From Thiorhodovibrio frisius (GTDB taxonomy: Bacteria > Pseudomonadota > Gammaproteobacteria > Chromatiales > Chromatiaceae), in the NCBI RefSeq assembly GCF_033954835.1, contig NZ_CP121471.1, forward strand, positions 4,210,501-4,274,500: 64,000 bases of DNA, given 5' to 3'. The translations under genes and the position numbers were made by a program. Positions 16,800 through 25,901 of this stretch are shown piece after piece (position 1 is the stretch's first letter; the number at the start of each line of letters is the position of its first letter). A model generated the notes under the pieces. The model ran no database searches and had not been told where the DNA came from. It worked only from the letters and a program-made list of their open reading frames with translations.

Positions 16800-18608
16800 A
16801 TGGACCCGGAACTCAGGCATCTGATCGGGGCCGACACCAACAAGGCGCTCGAAATCGCCGAGCGGGTCTGGTGGGTCGGGCATGTGCTGCCGGATGACCC
16901 CTTTCAGTGCCATGTTTATCTGCTCGAACAGGGCGATCAGTCTGTGCTGTTCGACCCCGGCTCGCGCCTGACCTTTCCCAGTACTCTGCGCAAAATCGAG
17001 CAGGTGATTCCCTTCACCCAGATTCGTTACTTTGTCTGTCACCATCAGGACCCCGACATTACCGCCGCGCTGCCCTTGATCGACGCCATCACCGAGCGTG
17101 AGGATGCCGTGGTGGTCACCCACTGGCGTGCCCATGCCCTGCTGCGCCATTACGGACTCAAAATGCCCTTCTGGCTGGTCGATCAAAACGACTGGCGCCT
17201 GCCGCTGGTTGATCGGGAGTTGAAGTTCATTTTCACGCCCTATGCGCATTTTCCCGGCGCCATCTGCACCTTTGACCCCAAGACCGGGGTGCTGTTTTCC
17301 AGCGATCTATTCGGCGGCTTTACCGAACAACCCACCCTGGTCGCGCGCGGGGAATCCCATATCGAGGCGCTCAAACCCTTTCATGAGCATTACATGCCAA
17401 GCAATGACATTCTTGGCTATGCCATGGCGCAGATTGAGCGCTATCCGGTGGAGATCATTGCCGCGCAGCATGGCTCCATTATTCCGCGCTCCCTGGTCCC
17501 ATTTCTGATCGAACAGCTCAAGCAGCTCGATTGCGGCATTTATCTGCTCGGTCAGGATGACAGCGATATTCGGCGGCTCTCGCGACTCAATGCCACCCTG
17601 CGCGACATTGCCGAGACCATGCTGCTGTATCGGGATTTCCGCGACATCGCCACCCGCCTGCTAGAACTGGTGCAGCGCAGTCTGCCAGCGGAGCGCATCG
17701 ATTATTACACTGCTCTGCCGGATGGGAACATGCTGGTACTCAATCCAGAAAATCGCTTCTCCGGCAGCATTGAATGCGAATCCCCGGAGTTCTGCCAATT
17801 CATCGGCCAGGATCGCGAGCAGTGGGTAAGCGCCCATCAGGTCGATCCGGCTTTTATCGATCATCACCAATGCGCTGGCGCCTTTTGTGAGGAATACAGC
17901 GGCTCCGGCACGGGATCGCGCATTGCCATTCCGCTGATTGGCCCCTCGCAACAGCGCATCGATGGCTTTGCCATCATCACCCTGCGCGAGCGTATTCCGG
18001 TCACCAAGGGTGTCGAGCAGATCGTCAAGCAGCTCGCCGATCCGCTACAGGTGGCCTTGGAGCGCGAGGTTATTTATCGGGAAATCGATCAGGAGCGGGA
18101 AAAAGCCTATCAGCGCTCCATTCGGGATGCTTTAACGGGGCTTTTTACCCGCTTTTACATGCAGGATGTGATGAGCCGCCATTGTGCCCTGCATGATCGC
18201 GACCCTAAGGCGGAATTCGCCGCCATTATGCTCGATGTCGATCATTTCAAGCGCATCAACGACACCTATGGCCACGGCATTGGGGATCGCGTACTGCAAA
18301 GCGTCGCGGCCCTGCTGACCACCTCCAGCCGCGCAACCGATATTGCCGTGCGCTATGGTGGCGAGGAATTCATTGTCTTTGTGGTGGGCCAAGGCCAGCA
18401 AACGGCCATGGCCACCGCCGAGCGCCTGCGTGCCTGTCTGATGGCTGCTCCCATTGATACAGGCGGCAAAGAGCCACTCGCCATTACCGCCAGCTTCGGT
18501 GTGGCCACACGAGCCCCAGCCGAAAGCCTAGATCAACTCATCAAACGGGCCGATACCGCGCTCTATCGCGCCAAGGAGAATGGCCGTAATCGGGTCGAGG
18601 CGGCTTGA
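16800..18608 (+). CDS. ODP (diiron beta-lactamase-fold) sensor, GAF-like region and GGDEF diguanylate cyclase
   Basis: 602 residues. Residues 1-235 have the fold signature of the oxygen-binding diiron (ODP) domain of flavodiiron proteins: H82-x-D84-x-D86 (HHQDPD), His150 (YAHFPG), Asp169 (FSSDLFGG) and His224 (AAQHGS) can form the di-metal site. The residue after D86 is Ile where classical enzymes have His. Residues about 250-420 look like a GAF domain. The C terminus is an active-type GGDEF domain (GGEEF at 520) with an RxxD inhibitory site (RATD, 511-514). No flavodoxin domain is present. The likely role is control of c-di-GMP synthesis by O2, NO or redox state; the ligand is inferred. Confidence 0.88.
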   Translation: MDPELRHLIGADTNKALEIAERVWWVGHVLPDDPFQCHVYLLEQGDQSVLFDPGSRLTFPSTLRKIEQVIPFTQIRYFVCHHQDPDITAALPLIDAITEREDAVVVTHWRAHALLRHYGLKMPFWLVDQNDWRLPLVDRELKFIFTPYAHFPGAICTFDPKTGVLFSSDLFGGFTEQPTLVARGESHIEALKPFHEHYMPSNDILGYAMAQIERYPVEIIAAQHGSIIPRSLVPFLIEQLKQLDCGIYLLGQDDSDIRRLSRLNATLRDIAETMLLYRDFRDIATRLLELVQRSLPAERIDYYTALPDGNMLVLNPENRFSGSIECESPEFCQFIGQDREQWVSAHQVDPAFIDHHQCAGAFCEEYSGSGTGSRIAIPLIGPSQQRIDGFAIITLRERIPVTKGVEQIVKQLADPLQVALEREVIYREIDQEREKAYQRSIRDALTGLFTRFYMQDVMSRHCALHDRDPKAEFAAIMLDVDHFKRINDTYGHGIGDRVLQSVAALLTTSSRATDIAVRYGGEEFIVFVVGQGQQTAMATAERLRACLMAAPIDTGGKEPLAITASFGVATRAPAESLDQLIKRADTALYRAKENGRNRVEAA

Positions 18609-18629
18609 TGCCCCCTTTTTTGAACGGCG

Positions 18630-18646
18630 GCCGGACTTGGTCCGGC
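18630..18646 (+). terminator. Stem-loop after the ODP-GGDEF gene
   Basis: GCCGGAC, loop TTG and GTCCGGC form a perfect 7-bp hairpin 21 bases after the stop codon. A T-rich but broken run follows, so termination is plausible, not proven. Confidence 0.5.
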
Positions 18647-18689
18647 TTCAATACCCTTGTTTATTGAGCGGACCAAAGCTCCCAAAATG

Positions 18690-18718
18690 CAAGAACCCGG
18701 CGGAAAGCCGGGTTCTTG
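18690..18718. terminator. Strong bidirectional stem-loop
   Basis: CAAGAACCCGGC, loop GGAAA and GCCGGGTTCTTG form a perfect 12-bp stem. It lies between the end of the diguanylate cyclase gene and the end of the small membrane-peptide gene, which converge on it, so it could terminate both. Only short T runs flank it. Confidence 0.65.
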
Positions 18719-18789
18719 GGTTTCACATTACCGCCCCTTTTTTAGCCTAGAAAAACATCTTCATCTCTCGGAGCGGCCAGGACTATGAA

Positions 18790-18894
18790 TCAGGACCCGG
18801 CATGCATGGCATAGGGCACCAGTGGCAGCAGACAGACTGCTGCCGTCATCCAAAAGCCCAGACGATTTTTTCTACGCAGTGCTTCATCGCTCAT
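18790..18894 (-). CDS. 34-residue single-pass membrane peptide
   Basis: This short gene reads MSDEALRRKNRLGFW followed by a hydrophobic helix (about residues 14-30) and ends MHAGS. A ribosome-binding sequence (GAGGG) lies about 8 bases before the ATG on the minus strand, and a strong stem-loop follows downstream, so it looks like a complete small transcription unit. The charged N terminus and single helix fit a subunit or regulator of a membrane complex, as with CydX- or CcoQ-like peptides, but it matches none of those that I know. No function is assigned. Confidence 0.55.
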   Translation of the reverse strand: MSDEALRRKNRLGFWMTAAVCLLPLVPYAMHAGS

Positions 18895-19068
18895 AGTCTT
18901 ACCCTCTAGTGAAAGTGACGCTTTACCGAAAGGCCGATAACAGATTAACCGACCGTCGGGGTAGGAAATTGGCGCTCTTGCGCAGACTTCAACAAATACC
19001 CGATTTTCTGAACCGTTTTTCCGGGTCCTGAGGGGCGAGGTACGGGAGATCGAACGGGAGGGCGTGCT

Positions 19069-20847
19069 TCAGTCAGAAAGGGGTCGAAACACCAGCCGCT
19101 CCACCCCTAGGGCGACCACGGCGAAAGCGCGCAGGTCGGTCAGGCCATGGCGTTTCGTCAGGGTGCCGCCGTAGTCGCGGGCCTGGGCTTCGGCCTCATC
19201 GAGCTTGGCGGCTACCGCCGGTTGTTTGACCAATGCCTCGCGGGATTCCTGCCGCACTCGCGCGCCGCTCATGCCCAGTTCCTTCAGGCTCAGATATTTG
19301 AATTCCAGCAGCAGATCAAGTGCCTGAAAGCGACGCATGTCCGGGCGGACGATCAAGGCAAGATCGGCATAGCCGCGCTCGGTCTCCAGCTCAGAGACGG
19401 CCATGTAGAGACGGTCGTCGAACAAGAGGGTCAGGAAGGCGAATTTCACCAGCAACTCGTTGGTCCAGCGATAATCTCGGTTAGACAGCACGGCGAAATA
19501 GCTCTGTTCGATCAGCGCGCACAGGGGCGCGAGATCGCCTTGCTGGCCAAGGGCGCGCACGGCGTCGGGCAGCTCGCGTGCGCGTCCGCTCGGCGGCAGC
19601 CAGCGTTCGCGCAAACGCTCCACATAGAGCCCGCGCGCCACCAGATTGGGAATGCGCATCTGGCACTCGTTAAAGGAGTTCAAGCCTGCCAAGGTGAGAA
19701 TGCCAAAGAAATACAGCAAGGACACCATGAAGGGCTGATCCTTCACTGCCGCCAGTACATCGGCGACGCCAAAGCGCTGCACCAGTTCCGGCACCAGCAC
19801 TCGGTCATCGCCACTTAGCGCTTCGATCAATAGCTCCTCGCCATGGGGTAGCGAGGCGATATAAATCAGCTTGTTGCGATCCATGGCCAGGTTTTCATCG
19901 AGCATCTGCCGGGGGTATTTGCCTTGGGTGAACAGCGCGTCGAAAAAGTACAGGCTCAGAGTGGGGTTGTAGAGACTTTCCTCGGCCTCCTCGCTAAAGC
20001 GATAACCGTTGTAGAAGGTGCGCATGGTCGCCAGCGCCTTGTCCGCAGACCAATCGCCTCCTTCTTGGGTAAGCTGGTTCAAAACGGCAGCCACTTCCCC
20101 CTCGGTAAAGCCGCACAGGTCGTTGAATTGGGGCAGCAGGAAAATATCCTTGCCCACGTTGTAGCCGCTGGTCATGTCGCTCAAGACCACGGGCGAGACG
20201 CCGGTGATGAACACCCGATCAAGTCCCTGCCCGCCAGCAGCGGCCTTAACGGACTTGAACACCGTTTTCATCAAGCCTTCGCCCTGGAGCAGCGTTTGGT
20301 AACGATCCTGCCCGCCGGGCTGGGCGGCCATCAGTACCTCGTTGGCGAAGTTGTCGTATTCGTCGATCAGCAGATAGAGTTTGTGGGGAGTTTGGGAAAG
20401 GACACTCAAGAGTGTCTCCCAAGAGGTGAGGGAATCCTCGGGATGGATCTGAATCGGTTCTGGCAATCGCTCGCGATAGCGCCGGGCGAAGGCACGAATG
20501 CGCCCGTTGATGTGCCGATGCAGCGCCACTTCAATATCGCCGATCTCCCCATGCGCAGCGACCAGCGAGAAATCCCATTTGAGCACGAAAAACTGATTGC
20601 GCAGAGGCGTCGGGTTCTGCCCCACCGCCAGGGTGGCGAACAACGCATCGAATTGCTCGGAGCGGTTCAGATCGTAATAGTGCTCCAACATGGAGAGCAG
20701 CAGGCTTTTGCCGAAGCGGCGCGGGCGCAGGAAGATAAGCTGCCGCCCGGTGTTCTCGAGCGCGGCCAGACGGTCGGTGCGGTCGAGGTACCAGTAACCC
20801 TCCTGCCTCAGGGTGCCAAAATCGCTCAGACCATAGGGAAAGTGCAT
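19069..20847 (-). CDS. AAA-ATPase-like protein with PD-(D/E)XK nuclease-like C terminus, copy 1
   Basis: 592 residues from the ATG at 20847 (MHFPYGLSDFG). The N terminus shows the family block YLDRTDRLAALE and FLRPRRFGKSLLL, a Walker A-like P-loop, followed by LLIDEYDN (Walker B) and FITGVSPVVLSD. The C-terminal about 120 residues (DLLLEFKYLSLKE) match the PD-(D/E)XK region that follows this ATPase in the DUF1703/PDDEXK_9 family. Such proteins occur in many copies in Chromatiaceae and other bacteria; their role is unknown, and defence or mobile-DNA functions have been suggested. A second family member lies at 47134-48681. Confidence 0.8.
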   Translation of the reverse strand: MHFPYGLSDFGTLRQEGYWYLDRTDRLAALENTGRQLIFLRPRRFGKSLLLSMLEHYYDLNRSEQFDALFATLAVGQNPTPLRNQFFVLKWDFSLVAAHGEIGDIEVALHRHINGRIRAFARRYRERLPEPIQIHPEDSLTSWETLLSVLSQTPHKLYLLIDEYDNFANEVLMAAQPGGQDRYQTLLQGEGLMKTVFKSVKAAAGGQGLDRVFITGVSPVVLSDMTSGYNVGKDIFLLPQFNDLCGFTEGEVAAVLNQLTQEGGDWSADKALATMRTFYNGYRFSEEAEESLYNPTLSLYFFDALFTQGKYPRQMLDENLAMDRNKLIYIASLPHGEELLIEALSGDDRVLVPELVQRFGVADVLAAVKDQPFMVSLLYFFGILTLAGLNSFNECQMRIPNLVARGLYVERLRERWLPPSGRARELPDAVRALGQQGDLAPLCALIEQSYFAVLSNRDYRWTNELLVKFAFLTLLFDDRLYMAVSELETERGYADLALIVRPDMRRFQALDLLLEFKYLSLKELGMSGARVRQESREALVKQPAVAAKLDEAEAQARDYGGTLTKRHGLTDLRAFAVVALGVERLVFRPLSD

Positions 20848-21308
20848 GGTTGCTCTGCTCCATGGCGGGGACAAGTTGCCTCAGCATAGCACTGCTGCGG
20901 CCTCGGCTGGCTGGCTGGCCGGCCCGGATTACACATGCAAGACCTTGCGGATGATCATTACCAACCCATGAGCAAAATGGGCCGGCTGGCACTTCAGGCA
21001 CGCAACGCCTATACCGAAACCCTTTGAGATTTCGGCTCGTTTTGGGCCGGGTGACGGCCACGGGGGACGCCGTGAATACCTCCCTGTAGGCTTCCCGGCG
21101 GCGTCCCTGATCCGATCAAGGGCCGCCGAGACCCCCGTGGCCGTCACCCGACCCAAAACCGATAACCAGTTTGCGATTGGTATAACTCGCGTCCGGCGGT
21201 CAGCTGACGAGTGCTGAGGATATTGCCGAAGAATTGCGCCAGCGCGGAGGCGAACGACCCGATGCCTGAAATTCGCACCAGCGATTCTGTCGCACGATTG
21301 GTGCGCGA
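20848..21308. other. Gene-free gap holding repeat copy B and possible small-ORF remnants
   Basis: The gap separates an AAA-ATPase gene from a permease gene. Outside the repeat (21010-21184) there is a plus-strand reading frame from an ATG at 20936 that runs into the repeat (MQDLADDHYQPM, then LALQARNAY), and a coding-like stretch after it (QLTSAEDIAEELRQRGGE, ending at 21272). Neither has family support. Confidence 0.45.
21010..21184 (-). repeat. TA-flanked palindromic repeat, copy B
   Basis: 175 bases beginning TATACCGAAACCC and ending GATTGGTATA. Inside, GGGTGACGGCCACGGGGG and CCCCCGTGGCCGTCACCC form a perfect 18-bp inverted repeat. It is the full-length form shared with copy C at 29268-29442. 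Confidence 0.9.
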
Positions 21309-22229
21309 TCAAGCCCGCCCAATGCGCGGGTCGATCCATAAATACAACACATCTGTTAGGGTATTGACGCCGACATAGATCAGGCTGATCAGCAGCACGC
21401 AGCCCTGCACCACGGGGTAGTCGCGGGCTTTGATGGCGTCGACCAGCAGGCTGCCAATGCCGGGCCAGGAGAAGACGGTCTCGGTGATGACGGCACCGCC
21501 GAGCAGGCCGCCGAGTTGCAGACCGAGCAGGGTCAGGATGGGCAGGGCGGCGTTGCGCAGGGCATGACGCCAAAGCACGGCGGATTCATTCAGGCCCTTG
21601 GCGCGAGCGGTGCGGATGTAGTCCTCGCCCAGCACCTCCAGCAGGCTAGCGCGCACCATGCGGGCCAGCAGCGCGGCCAGTCCGGTGCCAAGTGTCAGCG
21701 CCGGCAGGATGAGGCTATTCCAGCCCTCGCGGCCACTGACTGGCGTCCAGCCAAGCCACAGGGAGAACACCAGTATCAGCATGGGGCCGAGCCAGAAATT
21801 GGGCACTGCCATCCCGAGCACCGAGAAGCCCATGGCGGCAGAGTCGAGTGGCCCGCCCTGGTGGCGCGCCGCCAGCACGCCGAGCGGCAGGGCGATGAGG
21901 ACTGCCAGTGTCAGCGCGGCCAAAGTCAGTTGCAGGGTGGCGGGAAAGCGCTCGGCGATCATGTCAGCAACCGGGCGCTGGTCGGTCAGGGACTGGCCCA
22001 GGTCGAGCCGCGTCAGCCCGGCGAGATAATCCAGGTATTGCACCGACAGTGGGCGGTCCAGTCCCAGATGGGCGCGTAGCGCGGCCAGGTCGGCGGGGCG
22101 AGCACTCTCGCCGAGCATCGCCTCGACCGGATCGCCCGGCACCAGATGCAGGAGCAAAAACACCAGGGTGGAGACGCCCAGCATCACCACCAGGGTGGCG
22201 CCCAGACGCCCGAACAGCGCCCCGGCCAT
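21309..22229 (-). CDS. Oligopeptide/dipeptide ABC transporter permease (OppB/DppB-like)
   Basis: 306 residues with the OppB/DppB architecture: an N-terminal membrane helix, a conserved start (LVFLLLHLVPGDPVEAMLG) and the permease EAA-like loop (YIRTARAKGLNESAVLWRHA). It starts with an ATGA overlap with the L,D-transpeptidase stop codon. Such permeases normally sit with a second permease, two ATPases and a binding protein; none is here, because the downstream side is a repeat and an unrelated ATPase gene. The partner subunits must be elsewhere, or this is a relic of a broken operon. Confidence 0.85.
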   Translation of the reverse strand: MAGALFGRLGATLVVMLGVSTLVFLLLHLVPGDPVEAMLGESARPADLAALRAHLGLDRPLSVQYLDYLAGLTRLDLGQSLTDQRPVADMIAERFPATLQLTLAALTLAVLIALPLGVLAARHQGGPLDSAAMGFSVLGMAVPNFWLGPMLILVFSLWLGWTPVSGREGWNSLILPALTLGTGLAALLARMVRASLLEVLGEDYIRTARAKGLNESAVLWRHALRNAALPILTLLGLQLGGLLGGAVITETVFSWPGIGSLLVDAIKARDYPVVQGCVLLISLIYVGVNTLTDVLYLWIDPRIGRA

Positions 22230-22837
22230 CAGAGGCAGCCTCCCCAGCCGAGATCAAGCGGAAAGGGACCTGGCTCAATGCGCACCGGAGTGCCCATGGG
22301 CGTGCGCGCGAAGAGCTCCAGCAGGTCGGGGTCGCGCATACGGATGCAGCCATGGGAGCGCGGCACACCCATGGGCTCGGCGTCCGCGCAACCGTGAATG
22401 TAAATGAAACGACGCAGCGTATCGCAGTCGCCACCGCGATTGCGACCGGGCTCCTGCCCGCTAAGCCATAGAATACGGGTGAGAATCCAGTCCCGGTTCG
22501 GATAACTCGCCGCCAGCTCGGGGCTGTAGATTTCTCCGGTCGGCCGCCGGGCGCGAAACACGGTGCCGGGTGGGCAACCATCGCCAATTTTTAACCGCAC
22601 TCGGTGCAGGCCGAGCGGCGTGCAGCCGCTGCCGTTGCGCTCGCCGGGTCCGTTCACGGCGGTTGAGATGGGGTAAAAATGGCGCAACCCGTCGCGACCA
22701 AGCAAGGCGAGCCGCTGCTCGGCAAGCGAGATCCACAGCGCCACGGCTAGCTCAGGTTGGCCCCCCTGCACTCCCTGCCCAGCTTGCTGCTTGAGCCCCT
22801 GCCCTGGTCCGCGCTTTGGCGAAATCTGCTCACCCAT
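22229..22837 (-). CDS. L,D-transpeptidase (YkuD/ErfK family)
   Basis: 202 residues from the ATG at 22837, 7 bases after the pepN stop; longer starts would lie inside pepN. The catalytic block of the YkuD family is present near residue 165: IHGC, then PRSHGCIRM, with the nucleophilic Cys in SHGCIR. It has no obvious signal peptide in this frame, so it may be exported with help or annotated from the wrong start. The family crosslinks peptidoglycan or attaches proteins to it. It is coupled by ATGA to the permease gene, which suggests a peptide/murein recycling link. Confidence 0.78.
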   Translation of the reverse strand: MGEQISPKRGPGQGLKQQAGQGVQGGQPELAVALWISLAEQRLALLGRDGLRHFYPISTAVNGPGERNGSGCTPLGLHRVRLKIGDGCPPGTVFRARRPTGEIYSPELAASYPNRDWILTRILWLSGQEPGRNRGGDCDTLRRFIYIHGCADAEPMGVPRSHGCIRMRDPDLLELFARTPMGTPVRIEPGPFPLDLGWGGCL

Positions 22838-22844
22838 GGCCGGC

Positions 22845-25532
22845 TCAGGCATCGAGACACTTGCCCAGCACCTCGAACAAATCAGGCGAGATGCCATCGC
22901 GCGCACGCAGCCCTTCCAGCTCGGCGCGCATCAGCGCCTGACGGCTGGCATCATGGCGGCGCCACTGGGTGAGCGGATGCAAAAGCCGCGAGGCCAGTTG
23001 CGGGTTGAGCGGATCGAGGCGCGCGACTTGTTCGGCCAACAACCGATAACCGCCGCCGTCGGCAGCGTGGAAGCAGACCGGATTGCCAGCGGCGAAGGCG
23101 CCAATCAGACTGCGCACCCGGTTGGGGTTGCCGATGGAAAAATTCGCGTGCCTGAGCAGTTGCTTGACGCGGCCCAAGGTGCCCGGCGCGCTGGCCTGAG
23201 CCTGAATCGCAAACCATTTGTCCAGCACCAGCGCGTCCTGCGACCAGCGTTGATAGAAATCGGTCAGCGCTTGCTCGGCCAGTTCGGCTTGATCGGTGTC
23301 GCGCAGGCGGATGAGCCCACGCAGTCCGGCGATGCGGTCAGTCATGGTGGCGGCGGTCGCATACTGGCGTTGGCATAGGGCAAGAACCGCATCATCGGGC
23401 GCGCGCATCAAGTAGCCCAGACACAGGTTCTTGAGCGCGCGCCGGCCCATGGCAGCAGGGGAAAGATCCGGCTCGCGATCGGTCGAAGCTGCGGCCTGAT
23501 CCGTCACCGGCTCGAATCGATGCAGCGCATGATAGCGCTCGAGCAGATCGGCGCGCAGGGCAGTGGCGACCTGCACCATCAGCGCCTCGCGCGCGCGGTG
23601 GATGCCATCGACATCCACCGCTTGCATTTGATCCCCCAGATAGGACTCTGAAGGCAGTGCCAGCACCTCGGCGAGCAGCGCCGGATCGGCCTCTTGGTCA
23701 CCCAGCGCGGCGGCAAAGGCGTCGATGAAGGCTTGCGGGGGCGGCGTGTCGGGTGTCACGACCATGGCCAGCAGCACCCGCTCGGCCAGTTGCTGGGCGG
23801 CATTCCAGCGCGCCACGCCGTCTGGGTCCGCAGCCATCAGGCGAGTCAGTTCCTCGTCAGAATAGGGAAAACGCAGCTTAACTGGTGCTGAGAAGCCGCG
23901 CAGCAGCGAGGGCACCGGGCGCTCGCTGAGCCCCACGAACTCAAACACCTGCCGCGCCTCGCGCAGCTCCAGTACCCGGGTACCGGGCCCGATTGGCGCG
24001 GGCTCGCCGGCCAGTTGCACCGGGAGTTCTCGTCCGTCGGTACCGATCAGCCCGAGCGCGAGCGGCATGTGCCGCGGTGACTTCTCGGGCTGGCCCGGGG
24101 TGGGGTCGGTGTGCTGGCGCACTTCCAGCCGATAAGTGCCCTGCCCTGCCTCCCAGTCCGCCGTGCACTCGAGCACCGGCGTGCCGGCCTGCTCATACCA
24201 GCGGCGGAATTGGGTCAGGTCCAGGCCGCTCGCGTCTTCCATGCAGCGCACGAAATCTTCAGTTGTCACCGCCTGGCCGTCGTGGCGTTGAAAATACAGA
24301 TCGGTGGCAGCACGGAAACGCTCGGGACCAAGCAGTCGCGCCTGCATGCGCACCAGCTCGGCGCCCTTCTCGTAAACGGTCGTGGTGTAGAAATTATTAA
24401 TCTCAATATAACTGCTCGGGCGCACCGGATGCGCCATGGGCCCGGCATCTTCCGGGAACTGGCGCGCGCGCAGGGCACGGACATCAGCGATGCGTTGGAC
24501 ATCGCGCCCGCCCTGGTCGGCGCTGAATTCCTGATCCCGAAACACAGTAAAGCCTTCTTTCAGGCTCAACTGGAACCAGTCGCGGCAGGTGATGCGGTTA
24601 CCGGTCCAGTTGTGAAAATATTCGTGCGCCACCACCGACGCGATGCCGGCAAAATCCTGATCGGTCGCGGTCTCGGGGCTCGCCAGGACATACTTGGCAT
24701 TGAAGACATTGAGCCCCTTGTTCTCCATGGCGCCCATGTTGAAATGGCTGACGGCAACAATCATGAACAAATCCAGATCGTACTCGCGGCCATAGTGCTC
24801 CTCGTCCCAGCGCATGGCGGCTTTCAGCGAGCGCATGGCATGGCCGCATTTATCGCGATTTCGCGGCTCCATATAAAGGTGCAGCGCGACCTCACGACCG
24901 GAGGCAGTGGTGAAGCTGTCCTCGATGCGCGCCAGATCGCCGGCCACCAGGGCGAAGAGGTAGCTCGGCTTGGGGAAGGGGTCTTCCCAGCGCGCCAGAT
25001 GGCGGCCACCGGGTAGAGTCTCTTGGTCGATGGGATTACCATTGGACAGCAGCACCGGATAGCGCGTCGCATCAGCGACCAGAGTGACGGCAAAGCGCGC
25101 CATCACATCCGGGCGGTCGAGAAAATAGGTCATCCGCCGAAAGCCCTCGGCCTCGCACTGAGTGCAAAGCATGTCGCCGGAGATATATAGCCCCTCAAGC
25201 GCGGTGTTGGCGGCAGGATGAATGCGCACACGGGTGCGCAACTGGAAGCGATCCGGCACCCGTTGTACGACCAGCGTCCGCTCGTCGACAACATACTCGA
25301 CCGGCGGCAGCGCCCGGTCATCAAGCGCGATTTCCAGCAACTCCAGCTGTTCACCATCCAGGCGCAGCGAGCCATCGCCGCGCTTGGCAGCCGGATTGCG
25401 GCGAATCTCAAGCGCTGCGCTGACCAGGGTCTCGACGGCGTCGAGATCAAAGCGCAGTTCGGCGCGGTCGATCAGGAACTCGGGCGGCTGGTAATCTTCC
25501 AGCCGGGTTGGCTTGGGGGTGTCGCGATACAT
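22845..25532 (-). CDS. pepN: Aminopeptidase N
   Basis: 895 residues, normal for gammaproteobacterial PepN (M1 family). The exopeptidase motif GAMEN and zinc site HEYFHNWTGNR (HExxH) are intact near residues 260-310, followed by the downstream Glu in LKEGFTVFRDQEFS. The C-terminal helical domain is complete. It is a cytoplasmic broad-specificity aminopeptidase. It is first in a tight minus-strand unit pepN-ldt-permease and is divergent from grxC, with 102 bases between. Confidence 0.95.
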   Translation of the reverse strand: MYRDTPKPTRLEDYQPPEFLIDRAELRFDLDAVETLVSAALEIRRNPAAKRGDGSLRLDGEQLELLEIALDDRALPPVEYVVDERTLVVQRVPDRFQLRTRVRIHPAANTALEGLYISGDMLCTQCEAEGFRRMTYFLDRPDVMARFAVTLVADATRYPVLLSNGNPIDQETLPGGRHLARWEDPFPKPSYLFALVAGDLARIEDSFTTASGREVALHLYMEPRNRDKCGHAMRSLKAAMRWDEEHYGREYDLDLFMIVAVSHFNMGAMENKGLNVFNAKYVLASPETATDQDFAGIASVVAHEYFHNWTGNRITCRDWFQLSLKEGFTVFRDQEFSADQGGRDVQRIADVRALRARQFPEDAGPMAHPVRPSSYIEINNFYTTTVYEKGAELVRMQARLLGPERFRAATDLYFQRHDGQAVTTEDFVRCMEDASGLDLTQFRRWYEQAGTPVLECTADWEAGQGTYRLEVRQHTDPTPGQPEKSPRHMPLALGLIGTDGRELPVQLAGEPAPIGPGTRVLELREARQVFEFVGLSERPVPSLLRGFSAPVKLRFPYSDEELTRLMAADPDGVARWNAAQQLAERVLLAMVVTPDTPPPQAFIDAFAAALGDQEADPALLAEVLALPSESYLGDQMQAVDVDGIHRAREALMVQVATALRADLLERYHALHRFEPVTDQAAASTDREPDLSPAAMGRRALKNLCLGYLMRAPDDAVLALCQRQYATAATMTDRIAGLRGLIRLRDTDQAELAEQALTDFYQRWSQDALVLDKWFAIQAQASAPGTLGRVKQLLRHANFSIGNPNRVRSLIGAFAAGNPVCFHAADGGGYRLLAEQVARLDPLNPQLASRLLHPLTQWRRHDASRQALMRAELEGLRARDGISPDLFEVLGKCLDA

Positions 25533-25634
25533 ATCGGGCGGCTTCCTAAACTTGTTATCCTGAGGCGGGGTCGCACGCGCTGAGCGAGCGCGGCCTCATG
25601 GGTATTAAACCAGATCAGTCGAATCGAACGCACG

Positions 25635-25901
25635 ATGGTCAAAATTGAAATGTACAGCACCGCCTTCTGCCCGTACTGCGTGCGCGCCCGGCGGCTGCTG
25701 ACTAAAAAAGGGGTGGAATTCGAGGAAATCCGCATCGATCAAGACCCCTCGCAGGAGGCGGTGATGATCCAGCGCAGCGAGCGCCTGACGGTGCCGCAGA
25801 TTTTCATCAATGGGCACCATATCGGTGGCTATGATGACATGGCCGAGCTCGACATGGATGAGCGGCTCGACCCGCTGCTGCTCGGGGAAGACCCGGCATG
25901 A
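25635..25901 (+). CDS. grxC: Glutaredoxin 3
   Basis: 88 residues with the dithiol active site CPYCVRA at residues 13-16, TVPQIFINGHHIGGYDD (cis-Pro and GSH-binding loop) and the usual length of GrxC. It reduces disulfides with glutathione in the cytoplasm. It overlaps hslR by ATGA at 25898-25901, so the two are translationally coupled. Confidence 0.95.
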   Translation: MVKIEMYSTAFCPYCVRARRLLTKKGVEFEEIRIDQDPSQEAVMIQRSERLTVPQIFINGHHIGGYDDMAELDMDERLDPLLLGEDPA

